A stretch of DNA of 32,793 bases, taken from NCBI GenBank assembly GCA_016177805.1, contig JACOUN010000057.1, positions 1 to 32,793 on the forward strand, written 5' to 3'. The notes under the pieces were generated by a model, which worked only from the letters and a program-made list of their open reading frames with translations, was not told the origin of the DNA and did not search any database. The position numbers were made by a program, and so were the translations under genes. Shown here one piece after another: positions 7,670-16,760 of the stretch (position 1 is the stretch's first letter; each line of letters begins with the position of its first letter). This DNA is from Rhodocyclales bacterium. Lineage in GTDB: Bacteria > Pseudomonadota > Gammaproteobacteria > Burkholderiales > Rhodocyclaceae.

Positions 7670-8905
7670 CTAGATCACCGCACCGAGCTTGAAGATAGGC
7701 AGATACATCGCGACGACCAAGCCGCCGATGACGACACCGAGGAACACCATGATGATGGGTTCAAGGAGGGTGGACAGGGCCGCGACTGCGTCATCCACTT
7801 CCTGTTCGAAAAAGTCCGCGACCTTGCCCAGCATGGAATCGAGCTGGCCGGATTCCTCGCCGATCGCCACCATCTGCACGACCATGGTCGGGAAGACGTT
7901 GGTGTTCTGCATCGACACAGTCAGGTTGGTGCCGGTGCTGACCTCGGTCTGTATCTGCCGGGTGGCCATCAGGTACACGTGGTTGCCGGATGCGCCGCCT
8001 ACCGAGTCCAGCGCTTCAACCAGCGGTACGCCGGCGGCGAACATCGTGGACAACGTGCGCGCCCAGCGCGCGATGGTCGCCTTGCGGATGATGTCGCCGA
8101 CCACCGGCAGCTTGAGGATGGTGCGGTCGACGAAGTTCTGCATGGCCGTCGAGCGTTTGTACATCGCGGCGATCCCGAATATGGTCCCGGCTATGATGCC
8201 AAACGCCAGGTACCACCATTCGACGAAGAAGTCCGACATCGCGACGACGATCAGGGTCGGTCCCGGCAAGTCCGCGCCGAAGCTGGAGAATACTTTCTTG
8301 AACTCCGGGACGACGAACAGCATGATCACCGTTACCACGATGATTGCGACGCTGATGACCGCGATCGGGTAGAACATCGCGCCCTTGATCTTGCTCTTGA
8401 TCGCGAGGATCTTTTCCTTGTAGAGCGCGAGGCGGCCCAGGATTTCATCAAGGATGCCGGCCTGTTCGCCGGCCCCGACCAGGTTGCAGAAAAGCCTGTC
8501 GAAATAGCGCGGATGCTTGCTGAATGCCTGGGCGAGGCTGGAGCCGGTCTCGACGTCGGTACGGATCTCGTTGAGCAGGCGAGCCAGGCTGGGGTTGGTG
8601 GCGCCCTTGATGCCGATATCAAACGACTGGAGAAGGGGAACGCCGGATTTCATCATCGTCGCGAGCTGGCGGGTAAACAAGGAAATGTCCTTATCCTTGA
8701 TGCTGTGCCCGCGCGACATCTTGTGCTTCTTGACCTTGACGAACATGACGCCCTGGCGGCGTAACGTTGCCTGCACCATGGCCTCGCCCGCGGCGCGTAT
8801 TTCGCCGCGGATGATCTTGCCGGTCTTGTCCTTGCCTTCCCAGTGATAAAGGCTTTCCTTGGGGCCGCTTGCAGCGGGGCGCCGGGTCCGGGTTGTCGTG
8901 GCCAT
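7670..8905 (-). CDS. pilC: type IV pilus inner-membrane platform protein PilC
   Basis: The 411-residue protein has two tandem T2SSF domains, each ending in a membrane segment. They run from SLFTRQLATMMKSGVPLLQSF in the first to RWARTLSTMFAAGVPLVEAL in the second. Three long hydrophobic stretches are visible, including FYPIAVISVAIIVVTVIMLFVV and the C-terminal LEPIIMVFLGVVIGGLVVAMYL. PilC is the inner-membrane platform on which the PilB ATPase drives pilin assembly. ATG at 8905 is 14 bases after the pilB stop, so the two are almost surely co-transcribed. The length matches the family (about 405-410). No pilin gene or retraction ATPase (pilT) lies in the window. Confidence 0.97.
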   Translation of the reverse strand: MATTTRTRRPAASGPKESLYHWEGKDKTGKIIRGEIRAAGEAMVQATLRRQGVMFVKVKKHKMSRGHSIKDKDISLFTRQLATMMKSGVPLLQSFDIGIKGATNPSLARLLNEIRTDVETGSSLAQAFSKHPRYFDRLFCNLVGAGEQAGILDEILGRLALYKEKILAIKSKIKGAMFYPIAVISVAIIVVTVIMLFVVPEFKKVFSSFGADLPGPTLIVVAMSDFFVEWWYLAFGIIAGTIFGIAAMYKRSTAMQNFVDRTILKLPVVGDIIRKATIARWARTLSTMFAAGVPLVEALDSVGGASGNHVYLMATRQIQTEVSTGTNLTVSMQNTNVFPTMVVQMVAIGEESGQLDSMLGKVADFFEQEVDDAVAALSTLLEPIIMVFLGVVIGGLVVAMYLPIFKLGAVI

Positions 8906-8919
8906 GAATGAGTCTCGTG

Positions 8920-10632
8920 TTATTCGTTCGTTGTCGCCAGCACTTCTTCGAGCGATGTGACACCTTCCCTGACCTTGAGCAGGCCGGATTGACGCAAATC
9001 CTTCACGCCTTCACGTCGAGCCTGTTCTGCAATGTCTATGGAATTGCCGTTCGTCATTATTATATGCGCAATTTCGTCCGAGACGGGCATTACCTGATAG
9101 ATGCCCACCCGTCCCTTGTAGCCGCTGCCCTTGCAGCGCTCACAGCCCGCCGGTCCGTACGGTTGCCAGCTGCCATCCAGATCCTCGGCGTCGAAACCGG
9201 CTTCGATCAGCGCCTCGACCGGAATATCCGCCGGTTTCTTGCAGCTGCACAGGCGGCGGGCCAGACGTTGCGCGGAGATCAGTATTACCGATGAAGCGAT
9301 GTTGAATGGCGCTACGCCCATGTTCTTCAGGCGCTCCAGGGTAGTGGGAGCGTCGTTGGTGTGCAGCGTGGATAGCACCAGGTGGCCGGTTTGAGCCGCC
9401 TTGACCGAGATTTCCGCCGTTTCCAGGTCGCGGATTTCGCCGACCATGATCACGTCTGGATCCTGGCGCAGAAACGATCGTAACGAAGCCGCGAACGTCA
9501 GTCCGGCCTTGTCGTTGACGTTGACCTGGTTGATGCCGGGGAGGTTGATTTCCGCTGGATCTTCCGCAGTGGAAATGTTGACTCCGGCCGTGTTGAGGAT
9601 ATTCAGGCAGGTGTATAGCGATACGGTTTTCCCCGATCCGGTTGGGCCCGTCACCAGTATCATGCCGTAGGGGCGTTGCACGGCATCGAGCAGTGCTTTT
9701 CTTTGCTCGGGCTCATAGCCCAGTGCTTCTATCCCGAGCATCGCGGAGGATGGGTCGAGTATCCGCATCACGATTTTCTCGCCGTGCAGGGTCGGCAGCG
9801 ACGATACGCGAAAATCGATGGCCTTGTTTTTCGACAGCACCAGCTTCATCCGGCCATCCTGCGGGATGCGCTTTTCGGCGATGTCCAGCCGCGAAATGAC
9901 CTTGATGCGCGAGGCGATCTTGTCCTTCAGCACCAGCGGCGGTTGTGCAATCTCGCGCAGCACGCCGTCGGTGCGCACGCGAATGCGGTAGTACTTTTCG
10001 TAGGGCTCGAAGTGGATGTCCGAGGCGCCTTCGTTGATCGCGTCTATGAGGATCTTCTGTATGAACTTGACGACCGGCGCGTCTTCGACTTCCTGAGCGG
10101 CTTCGGCGCTTTCGGCTTCGCTCGGACCGTTGTCCAGCAGGTCGACCTCAAGATCGTCGCCCGTCAGGTCCGCGAGTGCCTTGTCGGCCGATTCCGAGAG
10201 CTTTTCAACGATGCTGGCAAGTTTGTCGGCTTCCGCGACTACGATGTCGACCTGCATGCCGCTCTGGAACCTGATTTCGTCCAGGATCCGCATGTTGGCG
10301 GGATCGGCGGTGGCGATGATGAGGCGGTTCTGCCTTTTGGCCAGAGGTACGACCTGGTTCTTGGCCATCAACTTGCGATCGATCGCGTCGCGCTGGACGG
10401 TCGCCAGGTCGAGTACCGCAAGGTCGAACAGGGGATAGCCGAAGGTCTCGGCAGCGAAGCGCGCGATCTCGGGCAGACTGACCAGCTTGCGCTGTGCAAG
10501 CTCCATTATGAAGCTGTTCGGCGCCGCATTGGCACTTCCCGTGCATGCGATTGCGTCGGCTTCGGATAGCCGTCCGTGCTGGATCAGCGCACGAGCCAAG
10601 CCGCTCAGAGGTGATTGGGGGTTTGCTGCCAT
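8920..10632 (-). CDS. pilB: type IV pilus assembly ATPase PilB
   Basis: This 570-residue GspE/PilB ATPase powers pilus extension. The N-terminal MshEN/GspE-N type region covers residues 1-150. The catalytic half follows, with Walker A GPTGSGKT at 329-336 and Walker B DPDVIMVGEIRD at 391-402. The ATPase also has a His-box segment around LVLSTLHTNDAPTT. The zinc-binding tetracysteine motif is present: C462 and C464, then C497 and C500 in CERCKGSGYKGRVG. All these are intact, so the enzyme should be active. It stands first in pilB-pilC-pilD on the minus strand, 88 bases downstream of the corC-like gene, so it may have its own promoter in that gap; I could not identify one with confidence. Confidence 0.97.
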   Translation of the reverse strand: MAANPQSPLSGLARALIQHGRLSEADAIACTGSANAAPNSFIMELAQRKLVSLPEIARFAAETFGYPLFDLAVLDLATVQRDAIDRKLMAKNQVVPLAKRQNRLIIATADPANMRILDEIRFQSGMQVDIVVAEADKLASIVEKLSESADKALADLTGDDLEVDLLDNGPSEAESAEAAQEVEDAPVVKFIQKILIDAINEGASDIHFEPYEKYYRIRVRTDGVLREIAQPPLVLKDKIASRIKVISRLDIAEKRIPQDGRMKLVLSKNKAIDFRVSSLPTLHGEKIVMRILDPSSAMLGIEALGYEPEQRKALLDAVQRPYGMILVTGPTGSGKTVSLYTCLNILNTAGVNISTAEDPAEINLPGINQVNVNDKAGLTFAASLRSFLRQDPDVIMVGEIRDLETAEISVKAAQTGHLVLSTLHTNDAPTTLERLKNMGVAPFNIASSVILISAQRLARRLCSCKKPADIPVEALIEAGFDAEDLDGSWQPYGPAGCERCKGSGYKGRVGIYQVMPVSDEIAHIIMTNGNSIDIAEQARREGVKDLRQSGLLKVREGVTSLEEVLATTNE

Positions 10633-10720
10633 GGTCGCTCATAGTTGGCTGACATTTCATATTGCACGCCCCGGCCGCCCTTGTAAAGAGCGGAAACGCA
10701 TAGCAGGCAAGGCTTTTGCG

Positions 10721-12016
10721 CTAGCGCGGGGTGCCGTGGCCATCATGCTCTTCCTTGGGACGGAAAAGGCGGGCCATGCGTACCATCTTGTCTTCGGTCT
10801 GGATGACTTCGATCGGTACCCCCTTGATCTTGATAGAAAGATCGGTTTCCGGGATGTCCTGAAGATATTCCAGTATCAGACCGTTGAGTGTCTTGGGGCC
10901 TTCTACGGGCAGGTCCAGGCCCAGTCTCCGGTTCAAATCGCGCAGATTCTGACCCCCGTCGACCAGCACGCTACCGTCATCGCCCCACGCGATCTTGCTG
11001 CTGCTGTCGGGCAGGCTGGATGTGAATTTGCCTATCAGCTCTTCGATGATGTCCTCCAGGGTCAGCAGGCCCAGCAGCTCGCCATACTCGTCGACCACCA
11101 GTGCCAGGCGTTGCTGATTCTCCTGAAAGAACTGAAGCTGCGAATACAGGGGCGTGTCCGCCGGTATGAAGTAGGGTTTCGCTACCAGTTCTTCCAGCGC
11201 TTCGAGCTGAAAACCTGACTCCAGCGCATGCCCCAACATTCGTCGCAGGTGCAGCACTCCGATCACGCGCTCGTTGTCGCCGTCCAGTACGGGTAGGCGA
11301 GTGTGGTAGCTGGTGGCGATGCGCTGACGGATGTCGTTCTCGCTCATGCGCAGATCCACGCTTTCGATCGCACCACGCGGGGTCATCACATCCTCGACCG
11401 TGATGTGTTCGAGGTCGAAGAGGTTGACCAGGATGTCGCGATTCTTTTGCGGGATGTACTGCCCGCTATCAACCACCATGGCACGTAGTTCTTCCACTGA
11501 TAGCTGGCTGGAGGCATCCGGGTTCGCTGGTTTCAATCTGAGCAGCCAGAGTAGCGCTGACACGAACAGATTGACGAACCACACCGCTGGATAGGTGAGA
11601 CGCAGCAAAAAAGTCAGCGGGTAGCCGACGATCAGCGCCAACCGGTCGGCGTGGTGCGCCCCTATGACCTTGGGGCTGATTTCGGAGAACACCAGGATGA
11701 AGAAGGTCAGCAGTACCGTGCCCGCTGCGAGCGCCCAACTGTCATCACCGAACAGGTGTATGGTGATCACGCTCGCCAGGGTTGCAGCGCCGACGTTGAC
11801 GAGGTTGTTGAACAGCAGGATGATCCCGAGCAGGCGGTCTGTTTTGGCTAGTAGCGCAACTGCGAGTTGTGCGCCACGATGACCACCCGAGGCTAGCGCA
11901 CGCAACCTGTGCCGGTTGGAAGCCATCATGACCGTTTCGGTCATGGACGCCAGTGCGGAGAGGAATAGCAGGATGCCAAGCGCTGCGAACTGGGTGCCGA
12001 GAGAGTATTCGTCCAC
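10721..12016 (-). CDS. CNNM/CBS-domain transporter-associated protein (CorC/HlyC family)
   Basis: The 431-residue inner-membrane protein has an N-terminal CNNM (DUF21) domain with four hydrophobic segments (residues about 5-180). A CBS pair follows (about 205-325, with VEDVMTPRGAIESVD and LALVVDEYGELLGLLTLEDIIEELIG). A CorC_HlyC domain lies at the end. The family is linked to magnesium/cobalt efflux and is often mislabelled hemolysin. The exact ion cannot be read from the sequence. The start codon appears to be GTG at 12016, giving MDEYSLGTQF; no good Shine-Dalgarno sequence is visible. It lies 75 bases downstream of the CcsA-like gene in the same direction. A corC-type gene between ffh/ccsA and pilB is a familiar betaproteobacterial arrangement. 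Confidence 0.93.
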   Translation of the reverse strand: MDEYSLGTQFAALGILLFLSALASMTETVMMASNRHRLRALASGGHRGAQLAVALLAKTDRLLGIILLFNNLVNVGAATLASVITIHLFGDDSWALAAGTVLLTFFILVFSEISPKVIGAHHADRLALIVGYPLTFLLRLTYPAVWFVNLFVSALLWLLRLKPANPDASSQLSVEELRAMVVDSGQYIPQKNRDILVNLFDLEHITVEDVMTPRGAIESVDLRMSENDIRQRIATSYHTRLPVLDGDNERVIGVLHLRRMLGHALESGFQLEALEELVAKPYFIPADTPLYSQLQFFQENQQRLALVVDEYGELLGLLTLEDIIEELIGKFTSSLPDSSSKIAWGDDGSVLVDGGQNLRDLNRRLGLDLPVEGPKTLNGLILEYLQDIPETDLSIKIKGVPIEVIQTEDKMVRMARLFRPKEEHDGHGTPR

Positions 12017-12091
12017 AGGGTGTGGTCAGAGTGATGGTACGTTGAGTATTCAGGCCGCCTGTCGCGGTGTCAACCGCAAGCCCGGCGACGG

Positions 12092-12913
12092 TTAACGTCC
12101 CAGTATGACTTCGACGACGAAGCGGCTGCCCACGTAAGCCAGTATCAGCGCCACGAAACCCGATAGCGTCCACCGCAAGGCAACCCGCCCGCGCCAGCCC
12201 CAGATCTGCCGGCCGATCAGCAGCGCGCCGAAGATAAGCCACGACACGATTGCGAATACGGTCTTGTGGTCGAGGGTGAAAGCCCGCCCGAACAGGGTTT
12301 CGGAAAAGGCAATGCCGGAGACCAGCGTAAGGGTGAGCAGTACGAAAGCAATGCCGACCAGCCTGAACAGCAACGCTTCCATGGTCAGCAGCGGGGGCAG
12401 GCTGGCAATGGTCCGGCTCAGGCGGCCGCTGTGCAACTGCTTTTCAGCGACGGCCATCAGCGTGGCATGGAGCGCGGCGAGCGTGAACAGGCTGTAGGCG
12501 AGCATGGCGACGATGAAGTGGGCGCGGAATGCTGGCGAGCCGGCATTGGTCAGGACGTGCTGTCCGGGGAAGACCAGCGGCAGGATGCTGCCGATCAATC
12601 CCGCCGGCAGGACCATGGCGTGGAGTCCGTCCAGACGGGCGAAGCACGTCTCTATCCAGTAAAAGCATACCGCCAGCCACAGCATCAAGGACACTGCCAG
12701 GCCGAAGCCAAAACGCATTTCGTCGCCGGGAAACATCGAGGTGTTCAGCGCCAGCCCGTGCAGGGTCAGGGCCGCGAGCAACATGATGCGTTCGGGCAGT
12801 GTCATGCCTTTGCGCGGCGGGTTCTCGGGAGCATGGGCGAGGGCGCGCCAGAACTGGAAGCCCAGGATTCCATAAAGCAGGGTGGACAGGAGATGAAGTA
12901 GAATGGACGCCAT
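12092..12913 (-). CDS. CcsA/YpjD-type cytochrome c assembly family membrane protein
   Basis: The 273-residue protein has about eight hydrophobic segments and belongs to the CcsA/CcmC/YpjD group. CcsA-type proteins handle haem at the membrane during cytochrome c maturation. The short YpjD-like members beside ffh have no firmly proven role. Family-like regions include PLVFPGQH and the AHFIVAMLAYSLFTLAALHATLMAVAE helix pair. Histidines at H133-type and HKTVFAIVSWLIFG positions are candidate haem ligands. The gene is divergent from ffh with 167 bases between the two starts. This head-to-head ccsA/ffh pair is conserved in many beta- and gammaproteobacteria. No CcsB partner or ccm operon is seen. 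Confidence 0.92.
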   Translation of the reverse strand: MASILLHLLSTLLYGILGFQFWRALAHAPENPPRKGMTLPERIMLLAALTLHGLALNTSMFPGDEMRFGFGLAVSLMLWLAVCFYWIETCFARLDGLHAMVLPAGLIGSILPLVFPGQHVLTNAGSPAFRAHFIVAMLAYSLFTLAALHATLMAVAEKQLHSGRLSRTIASLPPLLTMEALLFRLVGIAFVLLTLTLVSGIAFSETLFGRAFTLDHKTVFAIVSWLIFGALLIGRQIWGWRGRVALRWTLSGFVALILAYVGSRFVVEVILGR

Positions 12914-13036
12914 ATGAGTTGTTAGTTTACTCCAAGCCCCGGCGCACTGGTCGGATTTGGCTGCACCTCGTGCTGCGGTGCGCTGCCGCGGGTACTTCCA
13001 TCAGTCCGGTTTGCCCTCTCGACATAATTTCTGACG

Positions 13037-13052
13037 GCCGCATCGGTGCGGC
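13037..13052 (+). promoter_or_regulatory. hairpin in the ffh leader
   Basis: GCCGCA-TCGG-TGCGGC is a perfect six-base stem with a four-base loop, 28 bases before the ffh start codon. A loose -10-like CATAAT (13023-13028) lies just upstream, so the hairpin could sit at the very 5' end of the ffh transcript. No good -35 element accompanies it. The ffh start has no clear Shine-Dalgarno sequence. A role in mRNA stability or translation is possible but is inference. Confidence 0.3.
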
Positions 13053-13080
13053 TGCCGCCAACTGCTGAGTTCTCATCTAC

Positions 13081-14439
13081 ATGCTCGACAATCTTACCCA
13101 ACGCCTTTCCAAAGTAGTCAAGACGCTGCGTGGTCAGGCGCGTCTGACCGAGGAAAACATCCAGGATGCGATGCGCGAAGTGCGCATGGCCTTGCTTGAA
13201 GCCGACGTCGCACTGCCCGTGGTCAAGGATCTCGTGGCACGGGTCAAGGAAAAGGCGGTCGGGCAGGAAGTGATCGGCTCGCTGACCCCCGGTCAAGCGC
13301 TGGTCGGGGTGGTGCATGACGAACTCAAGGCTTTGATGGGCGGTGCCCACGCGGGGCTGGACCTGTCGACGCAGCCGCCGGCGGTCGTCCTGATGGCGGG
13401 CTTGCAGGGCGCGGGCAAGACCACCACGACCGGCAAGCTGGGGAAGATGCTGCGCGAGCGGATGAAGAAGAAGGTGCTGGCGGTGTCGGTGGACGTCTAT
13501 CGGCCGGCCGCCATCGAGCAGCTCAAGACCGTATCGGCGCAGGCGGGCATGGATTTCTTCCCGTCCAGCACCGACCAGAAGCCGGTCGACATCGCGTTGA
13601 GCGCGCTCGACTACGCCAGGCGTCACTACTACGATGTGGTGCTGCTCGATACCGCCGGGCGGCTGGCAATAGACGAGGCGATGATGGCCGAGATCAAGGC
13701 CCTGCACGCCGCAGTCAAACCGATAGAGACCTTGTTCATCGTCGATGCGATGCTGGGGCAGGACGCGGTCAATACCGCGCGCGCCTTCAATGAGGCGTTG
13801 CCGCTGACTGGCGTGGTACTGACCAAGCTCGATGGCGATTCGCGCGGTGGCGCGGCGTTGTCGGTGCGACACGTCACGGGCAAGCCGCTGAAGTTCGCCG
13901 GGGTGGGTGAGAAACTCTCGGGTCTGGAAGAGTTTCACCCCGAGCGCATGGCCAGTCGCATCCTCGGCATGGGTGACATCCTCGGCCTGGTCGAGGAAGC
14001 CCGGCGCGGCGTGGATGAGGAGCAGGCGCGCAACTTCGCGCATAAGCTCAAGACCGGCAAGGGTTTCGATCTGAACGACTTCAAGGACCAGATCGGGCAG
14101 ATGCGCAAGATGGGTGGCTTGTCGTCGATGCTCGACAAACTTCCGGCAAGCCTGGCGCAGGCGGCCGGCAAGCTGCAGGGCGGAGCGGAAGAGAAGTCGA
14201 TTGCCCGGATCGAGGGGGTCATCAACTCCATGACGCCGGCCGAACGGGCTCGCCCAGAAATCATAAAGGCCAGCCGCAAGCGCCGGATCGCGACGGGTGC
14301 CGGGGTGTCGGTGCAGGAAGTCAACCGCATGCTCAAACAGTTCGAGCAGACGCAGAAAATGATGAAGCAGTTCTCCAAGGGCGGGCTGCAGAAGCTGATG
14401 CGCGGCATGAAAGGCATGATGCCGGGCATGCCGCGCTGA
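13081..14439 (+). CDS. ffh: signal recognition particle protein Ffh
   Basis: This 452-residue GTPase (E. coli 453) binds 4.5S RNA and signal sequences of nascent membrane proteins and docks with FtsY. The N domain covers residues 1-85. The G domain has the P-loop GLQGAGKTTTTGKLG, then DVYRPAAIEQL, DTAGRLAIDEAMM and TKLDGDSRGG. The Met-rich M domain is C-terminal, with the RNA-binding-type stretch RPEIIKASRKRRIATGAG and the MRGMKGMMPGMPR tail. All signatures are intact. ATG at 13081 matches the universal MLDNLTQRLS beginning, although the ribosome-binding site is weak. An EI24 membrane-protein gene follows after 31 bases. Confidence 0.99.
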   Translation: MLDNLTQRLSKVVKTLRGQARLTEENIQDAMREVRMALLEADVALPVVKDLVARVKEKAVGQEVIGSLTPGQALVGVVHDELKALMGGAHAGLDLSTQPPAVVLMAGLQGAGKTTTTGKLGKMLRERMKKKVLAVSVDVYRPAAIEQLKTVSAQAGMDFFPSSTDQKPVDIALSALDYARRHYYDVVLLDTAGRLAIDEAMMAEIKALHAAVKPIETLFIVDAMLGQDAVNTARAFNEALPLTGVVLTKLDGDSRGGAALSVRHVTGKPLKFAGVGEKLSGLEEFHPERMASRILGMGDILGLVEEARRGVDEEQARNFAHKLKTGKGFDLNDFKDQIGQMRKMGGLSSMLDKLPASLAQAAGKLQGGAEEKSIARIEGVINSMTPAERARPEIIKASRKRRIATGAGVSVQEVNRMLKQFEQTQKMMKQFSKGGLQKLMRGMKGMMPGMPR

Positions 14440-14470
14440 GCGCATTGTTTCGGAATGCACGGGAGTCGAG

Positions 14471-15232
14471 GTGAAGGAAACCCTGATTGCTTTTGGGCGG
14501 GCGTTGCGCAGTCTGCGCGAACCCGGCATTGTCTGGCATCTGCTGTGGCCCAGCCTGGTCTCGATGGTGCTGTGGATCACCGCGGCGATCTACTCATGGT
14601 CGGCGATGATTGCGGCGATCATGGAATGGATCGTCGAATGGCCGCTGGTCGGGGGGTGGATCAGTGGCTCTGCCTGGGTGAGTGCGACGGTGTTGGTGCT
14701 GGTCAAGCTCATGGTGGCGCTGACGCTGCTGCCGCTGATGTACGTCACGGCGGCCTTGCTGGTTTCGGCGATCGCGTTGCCGATGATGCTGGAGCGCGTC
14801 GCGCAGCGTGACTACCGCGATCTGGAACTGCGTCGGGGCGGCTCCAATCTCGGCAGCGTCATCAACACCGTGGTGGCGGGCTTCCTGTTCGTGGTCGGGC
14901 TGATTGTTTCGTTGCCGTTGTGGTTGCTGCCCGGCGCCGGGCTGGTGGTGTCGGTGGTGCTGACGGCGTGGCTCAACCAGCGCGCCTTTGGCTACGACGC
15001 GTTGATGGTGCATGCCGATCGTGACGAGTTGCGTCGCCTGCCGCTGACCTATCGCAAGCCGATGTTCATGCTCGGCGGCGGATGCGCGCTGATGGCTTAT
15101 GTGCCGGTGCTGAACCTGCTGGCGCCAGCGTATTGCGGGCTGGCGTTCGTGCACATGATGTTGGAGTACCTGCGCCAGGAGCGCGAACGTCGGGGCGTGA
15201 CGATACTCGACCCGCTGCCGGCGCAGCATTGA
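14471..15232 (+). CDS. EI24 domain (CysZ-like) membrane protein
   Basis: The 253-residue polytopic membrane protein belongs to the EI24/CysZ-like family. It starts with the amphipathic IAFGRALRSLREPGIVWHLLWPSL segment and has about five to six hydrophobic stretches. It ends with a cytoplasmic charged tail (QERERRGVTILDP). CysZ is a sulfate permease in E. coli, but this branch near ffh is distinct and its substrate is unknown. The central LNQRAFGYDALMVHADRDELRRL resembles the conserved EI24 loop that follows a membrane pair. GTG at 14471 is the likely start, preceded by a GGAG-containing stretch. It lies between ffh and the molybdopterin-domain gene, with 13 bases to the latter, so these are probably co-transcribed. 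Confidence 0.85.
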   Translation: MKETLIAFGRALRSLREPGIVWHLLWPSLVSMVLWITAAIYSWSAMIAAIMEWIVEWPLVGGWISGSAWVSATVLVLVKLMVALTLLPLMYVTAALLVSAIALPMMLERVAQRDYRDLELRRGGSNLGSVINTVVAGFLFVVGLIVSLPLWLLPGAGLVVSVVLTAWLNQRAFGYDALMVHADRDELRRLPLTYRKPMFMLGGGCALMAYVPVLNLLAPAYCGLAFVHMMLEYLRQERERRGVTILDPLPAQH

Positions 15233-15245
15233 CAGGGAGAGACGT

Positions 15246-15995
15246 ATGGCCTTCGGCGCGCTCATCATCGGTGACGAAATCCTGTCGGGGCGGCGAGCCG
15301 ACAAGCATCTGGTCAAACTGATCGAGTTGTTGCGACTGCGTGGCCTGAGACTCGGGTGGGCACGCTACGTCGGCGATGACGCGCAGCAGTTGGTCAGCGC
15401 ACTGCGCGACAGCTTCGCCAGTGGCGACATCGTGTTCAGCTTTGGCGGCATAGGCGCGACGCCCGACGATCGCACCCGGCAGTGCGCCGCGCGCGCGCTG
15501 GGGCTGGAACTGGCGCTGCACCCCGAGGCCGAGGCTGCCATCCGTGGCCGCTTTGGTGCCGAGGTCACACCGCAGCGCTTGAAGATGGGGGTGTATCCGG
15601 TCGGCAGCGGCATCATTCCCAACCCGTACAACCAGATCCCCGGTTTCTCGATCCGCGAGCATTATTTCGTCCCTGGTTTCCCGGTCATGGCCTGGCCGAT
15701 GGTCGAATGGGTGCTCGACACCCGCTACCCCCATCTGCACCACGCGGAAGATTACGTTGAACGCGCGATCACGGTGTGGGACGTGTACGAAGGGCAGTTG
15801 ATCGACCTGATGGAACGCATCAGCGCGGACTATCCGGACGCGGTGCTGTTCAGTCTGCCCACCGTCGCGGGCGAAGGCGAGCGCAGATCGGTGGAACTGG
15901 GCATGAAGGGGCCGCAGGCGCGCGCCGATGCGGCAATGGCCCGGATCAAGGCGGAGTTGGACGTACGCGGGCACCCATGGCAGGTGCGGATTTGA
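15246..15995 (+). CDS. molybdopterin-binding (MoCF) domain protein, CinA-N-like
   Basis: The 249-residue protein carries the MoaB/MogA-like fold seen at the N-terminus of CinA. Typical elements are ALIIGDEILSGRRADKH, then ARYVGDDAQQLVSAL, and IVFSFGGIGATPDDRTRQCAA. The VPGFPVMAWPMVEWVL segment is also characteristic. No CinA deamidase C-terminal domain follows. Such stand-alone proteins are annotated as competence/damage-inducible or molybdopterin-binding, but their biochemical role is not settled. An AGGGAGA ribosome-binding site precedes the ATG. The 3' end overlaps the next gene by 19 bases if the ATG at 15977 is used, so the two are translationally close. Confidence 0.9.
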   Translation: MAFGALIIGDEILSGRRADKHLVKLIELLRLRGLRLGWARYVGDDAQQLVSALRDSFASGDIVFSFGGIGATPDDRTRQCAARALGLELALHPEAEAAIRGRFGAEVTPQRLKMGVYPVGSGIIPNPYNQIPGFSIREHYFVPGFPVMAWPMVEWVLDTRYPHLHHAEDYVERAITVWDVYEGQLIDLMERISADYPDAVLFSLPTVAGEGERRSVELGMKGPQARADAAMARIKAELDVRGHPWQVRI

Positions 15996-16744
15996 AAGCC
16001 GGGCGGGCCGGGTTGGCGCGCGAGGAGGCGCGGACCATACGCATCGAGGGGCGCGACATATCCTACCTGCTGCGGCGCTCGCAGCGGCGCACGCTGGCGC
16101 TGCAGATTGACGCGCGCGGGGTCAGGGTCGCCGTGCCGGGCAAGGCGCGCGTCGAGGAGGTCGAACGCTTCATCAATGTTCACGCGCGCTGGTTGCTCGA
16201 CAAACTCGCGCTGCGAGCGCAACAGGCCGATCGCCCCGTTCTCGCATTGGTCGACGGCGCCATGATTCCGCTGTTGGGGCAGGGCTGTCGCCTACGCCTG
16301 GGAGACCATGGACGCGGCACGCAGTGGCGGGTGGGCGACGACGGAGTCGATGAACTCCATATCGGCGCCGCCACGGACCCCGCCGCTGCCGTGGTGCGCG
16401 CGCTGCGGCAACGTGCGTTGTCGTGGCTGGGCGCGCGGGTCGTGGACTACTGCGGACGCCTGGGCGTGGCGGTGCCGCCGGTGCGTTTATCGTCCGCGCG
16501 TACGCGGTGGGGCAGTTGCAGTTCGGTGAGTGGCATCCGGCTGCATTGGCGGCTGGTGCACATGTCGCCGGTGGTGGTCGACTACGTGGTGGCGCACGAA
16601 GTCGCGCATCTGGTGCATATGAACCATAGCCCCGGTTTCTGGGCCGTGGTCGAATCGCTCTATCCCGGCGCGAAATCGGCCCGGCTGGCGTTGCGCCATG
16701 CAGCGCAGGCGCTGCCGGAAATATCCGCACGCACTATCGTCTGA
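15977..16744 (+). CDS. YgjP/DUF45-type zinc metallopeptidase
   Basis: The 255-residue protein has the M48-like YgjP (DUF45) pattern. The catalytic motif is HEVAH at 207-211, and a third likely zinc ligand is H217 in NHSPGFW. The upstream [20 protein letters not shown] block (177-194) is diagnostic of this family. The N-terminal half ([22 protein letters not shown]) has the usual strand-rich arrangement. The family is predicted to be a soluble metal-dependent hydrolase with no known substrate. ATG at 15977 overlaps the previous gene by 19 bases. A longer frame exists upstream but lacks similarity. The gene is followed by gloA after 16 bases. Confidence 0.92.
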   Translation: MAGADLKAGRAGLAREEARTIRIEGRDISYLLRRSQRRTLALQIDARGVRVAVPGKARVEEVERFINVHARWLLDKLALRAQQADRPVLALVDGAMIPLLGQGCRLRLGDHGRGTQWRVGDDGVDELHIGAATDPAAAVVRALRQRALSWLGARVVDYCGRLGVAVPPVRLSSARTRWGSCSSVSGIRLHWRLVHMSPVVVDYVVAHEVAHLVHMNHSPGFWAVVESLYPGAKSARLALRHAAQALPEISARTIV

Positions 16745-16760
16745 GAGGAGTCCCCTGACC

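Noticed and set aside
10633..10720. Sigma-54 promoter before pilB
   Set aside because: A GG and a GC dinucleotide occur at about the right distance, but the spacing is one base short and the flanking bases do not match the consensus.
12922..14580. 552-codon minus-strand frame opposite ffh
   Set aside because: It is the antisense shadow of the fully conserved ffh gene, with His/Arg/Gln-rich, domain-free sequence.
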